DNA of 12,025 nt, taken from contig USTB01000012.1 of assembly GCA_900557635.1 (NCBI GenBank), positions 1 through 12,025 on the forward strand. Direction: 5' to 3'. Under the pieces are notes generated by a model. That model had not been told where the DNA came from. It saw nothing but the letters and a program-made list of their open reading frames with translations, and searched no databases. The position numbers were made by a program, and so were the translations under genes. Each line of letters begins with the position of its first letter. Within the stretch, counting starts at the first letter, position 1. This DNA comes from an uncultured Eubacteriales bacterium (GTDB lineage Bacteria; Bacillota_A; Clostridia; Oscillospirales; CAG-272). Below, piece after piece: positions 6,607 to 12,025 of this stretch.

Positions 6607-6694
6607 TATAAGCGGAAAACGCATGCGGCGCGGTGAAAACGCCGATATGACCCTTTTGCGCGCGTCGCGGCATATTTTTGTCCGCGCCCCGATA

Positions 6695-6703
6695 TGATAT
6701 ACT
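6695..6703 (+). promoter_or_regulatory. Extended -10 promoter upstream of the symporter gene
   Basis: TGATATACT (6695-6703) is an extended -10 with five of six matches in the hexamer. The -35 region is poor: TTTTTG lies at the right distance, and TTGTCC (6678-6683) is only 14 bp away. The predicted start, near 6710, coincides with the first base of the hairpin described next. The leader up to the symporter GTG would be about 128 nt. Confidence 0.45.
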
Positions 6704-6709
6704 ACACAT

Positions 6710-6746
6710 GACCGGACCTTTGCCGTCGCGAATGTCCGGTCTTTTT
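6710..6746 (+). terminator. Intrinsic terminator or leader hairpin
   Basis: GACCGGAC (6710-6717) and GTCCGGTC (6734-6741) form a perfect 8-bp G+C-rich stem with a 16-nt loop, followed directly by TTTTT (6742-6746). It would end transcripts from the SpoIIM-like and YesL-like genes about 100 bp after the YesL stop. Because a promoter-like -10 sits just before it, it could also form at the very 5' end of the symporter mRNA. Confidence 0.65.
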
Positions 6747-6837
6747 GTCGGTACGGCGCGCCTGTCTGTCCTGTTTCGGCTGTTTGCTTTGCCCGCGTCC
6801 GTGCCGCATATTCTCGGGGGTACGGAGGGGTCGGAAG

Positions 6838-8199
6838 GTGTCGGTCATTTCCTTTATTAACACATGGGTTTTTGCGCCCGCACTGCCGGTTCTGCTCTTG
6901 GGAGCGGGACTGTTTCTGGCGGTGCGGCTTTCTTTTTATCCGCTTCGCGCGCCGCGCGGCATGATGCGGGTCTTTACCATGCCGTCGGGCGACGGGGTGT
7001 CTCCGTTCCGCGCCGTGACCCTGGCGCTTGCGGGGACGCTCGGGGTGGGGAACATTGCGGGCGTGGCGTCCGCCATCGCCGCGGGCGGTGCGGGCGCGGT
7101 GTTCTGGATGTGGATCAGCTCCCTGTTCTCCATGGTGGTGAAATATGCGGAGATCCTGCTTGCCGTCCGTCATCGGCGGCGGGAAAACGGGGAATGGCAC
7201 GGCGGCGCGATGTATTATTTCCCGGGAAAAATTCTGCCCGCCGTGTTTGCCGCCGTCTGTGTGGGGGCGTCCTTCTTTTTGGGCAACGTGGTGCAGGTGC
7301 GGGCGGCGGCGGAATCTCTGTCGGCTGTGACGCGTTTCTCTCCTCTGTGCGTGGGTATCGCCTTTGCCGTGCTCCTTGCCTTGGTGGTGGGCGGCGGTAT
7401 GAAGAAGATCTCCGACCTGACCGTGCGCTTAATCCCGCTTCTGACTGTGGGCTACATCCTCCTGTCCGCCGTCGCCCTCATCCGCCGTGCCGACGCGCTG
7501 GGCGGTGCGTTCTGCACCATCCTTCGGGATGCCTTTTCCTTCCGCGCCGTGGGCGGCGGTCTGATCTATAATCTGTTCCGCTTCCTCCGTGCCGACAGCG
7601 TCCGTTACGGCACGGCGCGCGGCATCATGTCAAACGAGGCGGGATGCGGCACCGCTCCCATGGCGCATGCGGCGGCGCATACCCCGCATCCCGCCGCACA
7701 GGGCGCGTGGGGCGTGTTTGAGGTCTTTTGCGACACCGTGCTTCTGTGTACCCTCACGGCGCTGGTCATTTTGGTGTCGGGCGTTCCCGTTTCCGATGTC
7801 GGCACGGGCATGACCCTTGCCATCGATGCCTTCCGAAGCACGGTCGGTGCGGGTGCGGGCATCCTTCTGTGCGTCAGCGCCGTCCTGTTTGCGTTTGCCA
7901 CCACGGTCTGCTGGGCATACTACGGACTGCACTGTCTGCATTATCTCGGGACGCGCCGCCGTGCCTCGCGGCTCTATGTCGCCCTGTATGCGGTGTGCGC
8001 GGTCACGGCGTCTGTCACCTCGGGCGAGGCGGCATGGGTGCTCTCCGACCTCTGTGTGGGACTTCTGACCGTGCTCAACACCGTGTGCGTCTGTCTGCGT
8101 GCGGACGAGATCCGACGCGACACCCTCGATTACTACGGCACAAAAAAGCGGAAGCGTTCCGCCCGTCCCTCCCTCTCGACGGTACGTCCCGCCGCTTGA
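6838..8199 (+). CDS. Sodium:alanine/glycine symporter (AGCS family)
   Basis: This cytoplasmic-membrane secondary transporter takes up small neutral amino acids such as alanine or glycine with sodium. The 453 residues fit the AGCS family. Conserved elements in order are SPFRAVTLALAGTLGVGNIA (55-74), the unwound first core helix; GGAGAVFWMWISSLFSMVVK (83-102); KYAEILLAVRHR (102-113); GGAMYYF (122-128); and RYGTARGIMSNEAG (256-269) followed by GTAPMAHAAA, the second core motif, in which Leu-Gly-Ser is changed to Cys-Gly-Thr. About ten hydrophobic helices are seen, and the C-terminus is basic. Start is GTG 6838 with GGAGG (6824-6828) 9 nt upstream; an ATG at 6745 lies at the terminator hairpin and gives a Cys-rich non-family extension, so it is rejected. 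The substrate is not determined by sequence. Confidence 0.9.
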   Translation: MSVISFINTWVFAPALPVLLLGAGLFLAVRLSFYPLRAPRGMMRVFTMPSGDGVSPFRAVTLALAGTLGVGNIAGVASAIAAGGAGAVFWMWISSLFSMVVKYAEILLAVRHRRRENGEWHGGAMYYFPGKILPAVFAAVCVGASFFLGNVVQVRAAAESLSAVTRFSPLCVGIAFAVLLALVVGGGMKKISDLTVRLIPLLTVGYILLSAVALIRRADALGGAFCTILRDAFSFRAVGGGLIYNLFRFLRADSVRYGTARGIMSNEAGCGTAPMAHAAAHTPHPAAQGAWGVFEVFCDTVLLCTLTALVILVSGVPVSDVGTGMTLAIDAFRSTVGAGAGILLCVSAVLFAFATTVCWAYYGLHCLHYLGTRRRASRLYVALYAVCAVTASVTSGEAAWVLSDLCVGLLTVLNTVCVCLRADEIRRDTLDYYGTKKRKRSARPSLSTVRPAA

Positions 8200-8224
8200 T
8201 TTTCGGTGCGGAATATGGTATGAT
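8196..8224 (+). promoter_or_regulatory. Promoter of the pyrimidine nucleoside catabolic operon
   Basis: TTGATT (8196-8201), a 17-bp spacer and TATGAT (8219-8224) form a good sigma-A promoter, strengthened by TGG directly before the -10 (extended -10). The -35 overlaps the stop codon of the symporter gene. Transcription should begin near 8231, giving a leader of about 60 nt before deoC. No clear operator was identified. Confidence 0.75.
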
Positions 8225-8239
8225 GAAGATGAAAAATAC

Positions 8240-8267
8240 CCGTCTGCGCCCCATGCGGCACGGACGG
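8240..8267 (+). promoter_or_regulatory. Leader hairpin upstream of deoC
   Basis: CCGTCTG (8240-8246) pairs with CGGACGG (8261-8267) allowing one G-T pair; after one C/A mismatch, GCC pairs with GGC around a 6-nt loop. The hairpin lies between the predicted transcription start and the ribosome binding site (GGAGA, 8276-8280) and is not followed by a T-run, so it is not a terminator. It could stabilise the mRNA 5' end or bind a regulator; no known riboswitch was recognised. Confidence 0.4.
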
Positions 8268-8289
8268 TCGAAAACGGAGATGCCTGCTT

Positions 8290-8985
8290 ATGGAAATCAA
8301 GGAAATTCTGTCAAAGGTCGATCATACCCTGCTTGCGCCCGATGCCACGGTCGGGCAGATCTGTGCCCTGTGTGACGAGGGCATGCGCTTCGGCACTGCC
8401 TCCGTGTGCATTCCGCCGTCCTACGTCCGCTATGCCAAGGACTATGTGGGCGACAGGCTTGCCGTGTGCACCGTCATCGGCTTTCCGTGCGGATACATGA
8501 CCGAAGCCGTAAAGTGCGCCGAAACGCGGGATGCCGTGGCGAACGGCGCGGACGAGATCGATATGGTAATTAACATCGGCTGGGTTCGGGACGGACGCTA
8601 TGACGACGTCCTGCATGAGATCCGCGCGGTGCGGGCGGCGTGCGAGGGGAAGATCCTCAAGGTCATCATTGAGACATGTCTGCTCACCGACGCGGAAAAG
8701 ATCGAGCTGTGCCGCATCGTCACCGAGGCGGGCGCGGACTATATCAAGACCTCCACGGGCTTTTCGCGCGGCGGCGCGACCCCGCACGACGTCGCGCTGA
8801 TGGCGGCGCATGTGGGAGAGGGGGTCGGCGTCAAGGCGGCGGGCGGCATTTCGTCCCTCGCGGACGCAGAAGCGCTTCTGGCGGCGGGCGCGACACGTCT
8901 CGGCACCAGCCGCATTGTGCGTCTTGCCATGGCGGAAAGCGAAAACGGTGCGGCGGGGGAAACGGCGGCGCAGGCTGAAAAATAA
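8290..8985 (+). CDS. deoC: Deoxyribose-phosphate aldolase
   Basis: DeoC splits 2-deoxy-D-ribose 5-phosphate into acetaldehyde and glyceraldehyde 3-phosphate through a Schiff base, in the cytoplasm. The 231 residues are typical of the shorter bacterial form, with a TIM-barrel. Key elements are VDHTLLAPD (10-18), VIGFPCGY (62-69), DEIDMVINIG (88-97) with D91, ETCLL (128-132), YIKTSTGF (151-158) with Schiff-base K153, and VKAAGGI (181-187) with K182. The last 15 or so residues are an Ala/Glu-rich tail. ATG 8290 follows GGAGA by 9 nt. It is the first gene of the operon and is 11 bp from the next gene, consistent with using the deoxyribose phosphate made downstream. Confidence 0.97.
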   Translation: MEIKEILSKVDHTLLAPDATVGQICALCDEGMRFGTASVCIPPSYVRYAKDYVGDRLAVCTVIGFPCGYMTEAVKCAETRDAVANGADEIDMVINIGWVRDGRYDDVLHEIRAVRAACEGKILKVIIETCLLTDAEKIELCRIVTEAGADYIKTSTGFSRGGATPHDVALMAAHVGEGVGVKAAGGISSLADAEALLAAGATRLGTSRIVRLAMAESENGAAGETAAQAEK

Positions 8986-8996
8986 GAGGAACGCAC

Positions 8997-10631
8997 ATGA
9001 AGAAAAGAGTATTTCTGATCGTACTGGATTCCTTCGGCGTGGGCGCGGCGCCCGATGCGGCACAGTTCGGGGACGCGGGCTGTTCCACGCTCGGACGCAT
9101 TTCCCGCTCCCCGCGCTTTTCCTGTGAAAATCTGAGAAGCATGGGTCTGGGCAACATCGACGGGGTGCAGGGCGTCTCTCCCGTTCCGTCCCCCGCGTCC
9201 TGCTACTGCCGCATGACCGAGCGCTCGGCGGGGAAGGACACCACCGTGGGTCACTGGGAGATTGCGGGCGCGGTCTCGCCCCGTCCGCTTCCCATCTATC
9301 CGCACGGCTTTCCGGAGGGACTTCTGCGGGAGCTGGAGGAAAAGACCGGACGCGGCTGGCTGTGCAACCGTCCCTATTCGGGCACCGAGGTTCTGCTCGA
9401 TTACGGCGAGGAGCATCTGCACACGGGCAAGCTCATTGTGTATACCTCGGCAGACAGCGTGTTCCAGATCGCCGCGCACACCGATATCGTCCCCACGGAC
9501 GAGCTGTACCGCATCTGCGAATGCGCCCGCGCCCTTCTGTGCGGGGAAAACGCCGTGGGACGGGTCATCGCGCGCCCGTTTGCGGGGGAGGTTGGTCATT
9601 TTTACCGCACCGACGCGCGGCGCGATTTCTCTCTCCCCTGTCCCAAGCTCACCCTGCCCGACGCGGTGAGCGACGCAGGAAAAGAGGTCATAGCCGTGGG
9701 AAAAATTCGGGACATCTTTGCGGGGCGCGGTATTACGGATTGGCTTCCCACCCATTCCAACGCCGAGGGCATGGCGGCTCTGGAGCAACTTGCCGGGCGC
9801 GACTTTGAGGGTCTGTGCTTTGCCAATTTGGTGGACTTCGACATGCTGTGGGGGCATCGGCGCGACATCGACGGCTATGCCGCAGGGCTTGCCGCCTTTG
9901 ACCGCTGGCTTCCATCCTTCACGGCGCGGATGCGGGCGGGCGATCTGCTCATGATCACCGCCGACCACGGCTGTGACCCGGGATATTCGGGGACGGATCA
10001 CACCCGCGAATACACGCCGCTTCTTCTGTACGGCACCGCTGTCCCGCCGCAGAACGGCGGCACGCGCTCTACCTTTGCCGATATCGCCGCCACGGCGGCG
10101 GCATACCTCGGGATCCCCTTTGCGTGTGACGGCACGCCCATCCTGACCTTCGGCGAAGCGCCCACCGATGCGGCGCTGTGCCGCATGGCGCTTTCCGCGC
10201 GCGAGCGTGCCTATGCGCCCTATTCCGGATATCGTGTGGGCGCGGCGCTTCTGTGTGCGTCGGGCGCGGTCTACACGGGCTGTAACATCGAAAACGCCGC
10301 CTATACGCCCACGGTTTGTGCCGAGCGAACGGCGATCTTTTCCGCCGTCTGTGCGGGGGAACGACACTTCTGCGCCATTGCCGTGGCGGGCGGTATGGGT
10401 TCCGAGCCGATCTCCGGCGGCGCGCCGCCCTGCGGGGTCTGCCGTCAGGTCATGGCGGAATTTTGCGATTCGGATTTCCGCATTCTCATCGTGACGGGGG
10501 AAAACATCTTTCGTGAGGAAACGCTCGGGGCGCTTCTGCCCGGCGCTTTCGGTCCGCACAATCTGCGTTCCGCGCCGTCGGACACCCCCTCCCCGCCGCC
10601 GAACCACGATACCGAGGAGACGCTCAAATGA
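8997..10631 (+). CDS. deoB-cdd: Phosphopentomutase-cytidine deaminase fusion (DeoB-Cdd)
   Basis: One 544-residue frame encodes two enzymes. Residues 1 to about 385 are phosphopentomutase, which converts (deoxy)ribose 1-phosphate to the 5-phosphate. All alkaline-phosphatase-superfamily ligands known from DeoB align: D11 (LDSFGVGAAPD), phospho-acceptor T82 (GKDT), D282 and H287 (VDFDMLWGH), D323-H324 (TADHG) and H335 (GTDHT). Residues about 395-520 are a tetrameric-type cytidine deaminase: AYAPYSGYRVGAALL (405-419), CNIENAAYTP (429-438), C441-A-E443, and zinc ligands C479 and C482 in PPCGVCRQV; the LLPGAFGP (513-520) ending is also typical. The linker is only about 10 residues, and no stop or ribosome binding site separates the domains. 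A Pro-rich tail (524-544) follows. ATG 8997 has AGAGGA 6 nt upstream. Both halves look active; expression is with deoC and the phosphorylase. Confidence 0.95.
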   Translation: MKKRVFLIVLDSFGVGAAPDAAQFGDAGCSTLGRISRSPRFSCENLRSMGLGNIDGVQGVSPVPSPASCYCRMTERSAGKDTTVGHWEIAGAVSPRPLPIYPHGFPEGLLRELEEKTGRGWLCNRPYSGTEVLLDYGEEHLHTGKLIVYTSADSVFQIAAHTDIVPTDELYRICECARALLCGENAVGRVIARPFAGEVGHFYRTDARRDFSLPCPKLTLPDAVSDAGKEVIAVGKIRDIFAGRGITDWLPTHSNAEGMAALEQLAGRDFEGLCFANLVDFDMLWGHRRDIDGYAAGLAAFDRWLPSFTARMRAGDLLMITADHGCDPGYSGTDHTREYTPLLLYGTAVPPQNGGTRSTFADIAATAAAYLGIPFACDGTPILTFGEAPTDAALCRMALSARERAYAPYSGYRVGAALLCASGAVYTGCNIENAAYTPTVCAERTAIFSAVCAGERHFCAIAVAGGMGSEPISGGAPPCGVCRQVMAEFCDSDFRILIVTGENIFREETLGALLPGAFGPHNLRSAPSDTPSPPPNHDTEETLK

Positions 10632-11932
10632 ACATGATTTCGATATTGGAGCACAAGAAAGCGGGTCTGCCTCTCACCGATGAGGAAATTGCGTGGTTCG
10701 TTGCGGGCTTCACGCGCGGCGATATCCCCGACTATCAGGCGTCCGCGCTTGCCATGGCGATCTGTCTGCGCGGCATGGACGACCGCGAGACGGCGACCCT
10801 GACCGACTGCATGATGCGCTCGGGCGATACGGTCGATCTCTCTGCCTTGGGTCAGTACACCGCAGACAAGCACAGCACGGGCGGCGTGGGCGACAAGACC
10901 ACCCTGATCGTTGCGCCCGTAGTCGCTTCGCTCGGCGGCGTTATGGCAAAAATGTCGGGTCGGGGTCTGGGGCACACCGGCGGCACGGTGGACAAGCTGG
11001 AAGCTCTTCCGGGCTACCGCACCGATCTCACGCCCGCCGAATTTATCGAGCAGGCGCGCTGCGTGGGGATTGCCGTCACCGGTCAGACGGGAAACCTGAC
11101 TCCCGCCGACAAAAAGCTCTATGCTCTGCGCGATGTCACCGCCACCGTGGACAGCATTCCCCTCATTGCGTCCTCGGTCATGAGCAAAAAGCTGGCGGCG
11201 GGAGCGCACACCATCGTGTTGGACGTGAAGGTAGGGCGCGGTGCGTTCATGAAAAGCGAAGCCGACGCAAAGCGTCTTGCGCAGTGCATGGTCGCCATCG
11301 GAAAGGCGTGCGGCCGTCGGGTTTCCGCCCTCATCACCGACATGAACGAGCCGCTCGGTTACTGCGTCGGCAACGCCTTGGAGCTGATCGAGGCAGCACA
11401 GGTGTTGCGCGGTGAGGTCGGGGGTCGGCTCTGGGAGTTGTGCCGTCTGCTTTGCGCCGAGATCGTGTCTCTGCTCTTCGGGCAGAGCGCGGAAAGTGCC
11501 TTGGCACAGGTGGATCGGGTGCGCAGCGATGGCACCGCCTACCGTAAAATGCTGGAATGGCTCGGAGCACAGGGCGGGGACGTTTCTTATATCACCGCGC
11601 CCGAAAAGCTCCCGCTTTCCCCCTGCACGCTTCGGTTGCTTGCGCCCGTGGGCGGTTACTTTGCGTATCCGGACGCGGAAGCCTTCGGTCGTGCATCCCT
11701 CCTGCTCGGCGCAGGACGCACCCGAAAGGATGCGCCGATCGACCACGGTGCGGGCATCCGTCTGCACTGTGCCTCGGGTGACCGCGTCGAGGCGGGCGCG
11801 CCGGTCGCCACCCTCTACGCCGCTACCGACGCCCGTCTACAGGATGCCGCCGCCCTTCTTTGCGATGCCTACCGCATCCTTCCCGCTCCCCCTCCCTCCG
11901 CCGACTTATGTCTCGGCATCCTCCGCGCTTAG
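10628..11932 (+). CDS. pdp: Pyrimidine-nucleoside phosphorylase
   Basis: This enzyme phosphorolyses uridine, deoxyuridine or thymidine to the free base and (deoxy)ribose 1-phosphate. It is a cytoplasmic homodimer of the class II nucleoside phosphorylase family, and 434 residues is the normal length. The family signature SGRGLGHTGGTVDKLE lies at 110-125. The phosphate site KHSTGGVGDK is at 81-90. The base-binding residues known from thymidine phosphorylase align as R168, S183 and K187 in the ALRDVTATVDS and SSVMSKK segments. The C-terminal alpha/beta domain has LLAPVGGYF and DHGAGIRL. Whether it prefers uridine or thymidine cannot be read, so the Firmicutes name pdp is used rather than deoA. 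ATG 10628 overlaps the fusion gene's stop as ATGA, with AGGAG (10615-10619) 8 nt upstream, suggesting translational coupling. Confidence 0.95.
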   Translation: MNMISILEHKKAGLPLTDEEIAWFVAGFTRGDIPDYQASALAMAICLRGMDDRETATLTDCMMRSGDTVDLSALGQYTADKHSTGGVGDKTTLIVAPVVASLGGVMAKMSGRGLGHTGGTVDKLEALPGYRTDLTPAEFIEQARCVGIAVTGQTGNLTPADKKLYALRDVTATVDSIPLIASSVMSKKLAAGAHTIVLDVKVGRGAFMKSEADAKRLAQCMVAIGKACGRRVSALITDMNEPLGYCVGNALELIEAAQVLRGEVGGRLWELCRLLCAEIVSLLFGQSAESALAQVDRVRSDGTAYRKMLEWLGAQGGDVSYITAPEKLPLSPCTLRLLAPVGGYFAYPDAEAFGRASLLLGAGRTRKDAPIDHGAGIRLHCASGDRVEAGAPVATLYAATDARLQDAAALLCDAYRILPAPPPSADLCLGILRA

Positions 11933-11941
11933 GGGTACGCA

Positions 11942-12024
11942 GGGAGACGCAGGAAGTTACGCGGGAGACGCGCGGGGCGCCGCCCCGAACCCCGGTCAAG
12001 GACCTTTTGGGAAAGGTCCTTGAC
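11942..12024. repeat. Double-hairpin palindromic element after the operon
   Basis: Two perfect inverted repeats stand side by side: CGGGGC/GCCCCG (11973-11978 and 11982-11987, 3-nt loop) and a 13-bp stem GTCAAGGACCTTT (11995-12007) pairing with its complement at 12012-12024 across a 4-nt loop. Upstream, GGGAGACGC occurs twice, at 11942 and 11963, 21 bp apart. The composition differs from the coding sequence. It may terminate the operon or be a dispersed intergenic REP-like repeat; the window ends before any T-run could be seen. Confidence 0.6.
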
Positions 12025-12025
12025 A

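Noticed and set aside
6626..6644. CGGCG/CGCCG hairpin after the YesL-like gene
   Set aside because: Short stem with a 9-nt loop and no adjacent T-run; the hairpin at 6710-6746 is the better terminator.
5554..7200. Minus-strand open frame of 548 codons opposite the YesL-like and symporter genes
   Set aside because: His/Arg/Glu-rich shadow of membrane protein codons, with no family motif and spanning a terminator and promoter.
8739..10607. Long minus-strand open frame of 622 codons opposite deoC and the fusion gene
   Set aside because: It is antisense to clearly conserved enzymes, Arg/Gly/Ala-rich without recognisable domains, and long open antisense frames are expected at this G+C content.
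10185..10631. Internal ATG as a separate cytidine deaminase start
   Set aside because: No ribosome binding site precedes it and the frame is continuous with the phosphopentomutase, so a fused product is the simplest reading.
10445..11767. Minus-strand open frame of 440 codons opposite the phosphorylase
   Set aside because: Antisense shadow of a conserved enzyme; no domain recognised.

Overview
This window is high in G+C and protein-dense. It looks like the chromosome of a Gram-positive, probably endospore-forming member of the Clostridia, such as an uncultured gut lineage. The evidence is strong purine-rich ribosome binding sites before nearly every gene, the trmK-nif3 pair typical of Firmicutes, a pyruvate kinase with the extra C-terminal PEP-utiliser domain, a YesL-type membrane protein, a CxxC DUF1858 protein, a tetrameric-type cytidine deaminase module and a candidate sigma-E (sporulation) promoter. 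The exact taxon cannot be read from the sequence.

Left third (1-3808, minus strand). A perfect housekeeping promoter (TTGACA-17-TATAAT) at 3780-3808 drives a small DUF1858 redox-disulfide protein, then trmK (tRNA m1A22 methyltransferase) and nif3, which overlap by 31 bp. Pyruvate kinase (pyk) follows, with its own weaker promoter region containing a tandem GTATATGC repeat. A second strong minus-strand promoter at 36-64 reads off the left edge toward an unseen gene. The 365-bp gap at 3707-4071 is a divergent promoter region.

Middle (3953-8199, plus strand). proC (pyrroline-5-carboxylate reductase) has an extended -10 promoter overlapped by an inverted repeat. Next comes a probable sporulation unit: a sequence that fits the sigma-E layout (ATA, 14-bp gap, CATAAAGT) sits just before a small Cys-rich SpoIIM-like membrane protein, followed by a DUF624/YesL-like membrane protein. 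After a promoter-plus-hairpin element comes an AGCS-family sodium:amino-acid symporter with a GTG start.

Right third (8196-11932, plus strand). A strong promoter and structured leader precede a three-gene pyrimidine nucleoside catabolic operon: deoC, then a single reading frame that fuses phosphopentomutase (DeoB) to cytidine deaminase (Cdd), then pyrimidine-nucleoside phosphorylase overlapping it by ATGA. Together they can convert (deoxy)cytidine to uracil plus pentose 5-phosphate, with deoxyribose 5-phosphate then split to acetaldehyde and glyceraldehyde 3-phosphate. All expected catalytic and metal ligands are visible in both halves of the fusion, so it looks like a real bifunctional enzyme; it is the most interesting object in the window.

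The right end carries two stacked perfect hairpins (6-bp and 13-bp stems) that look like an intergenic palindromic repeat or the operon terminator, cut by the window edge. No rRNA, tRNA, CRISPR array, insertion sequence or phage gene was seen.
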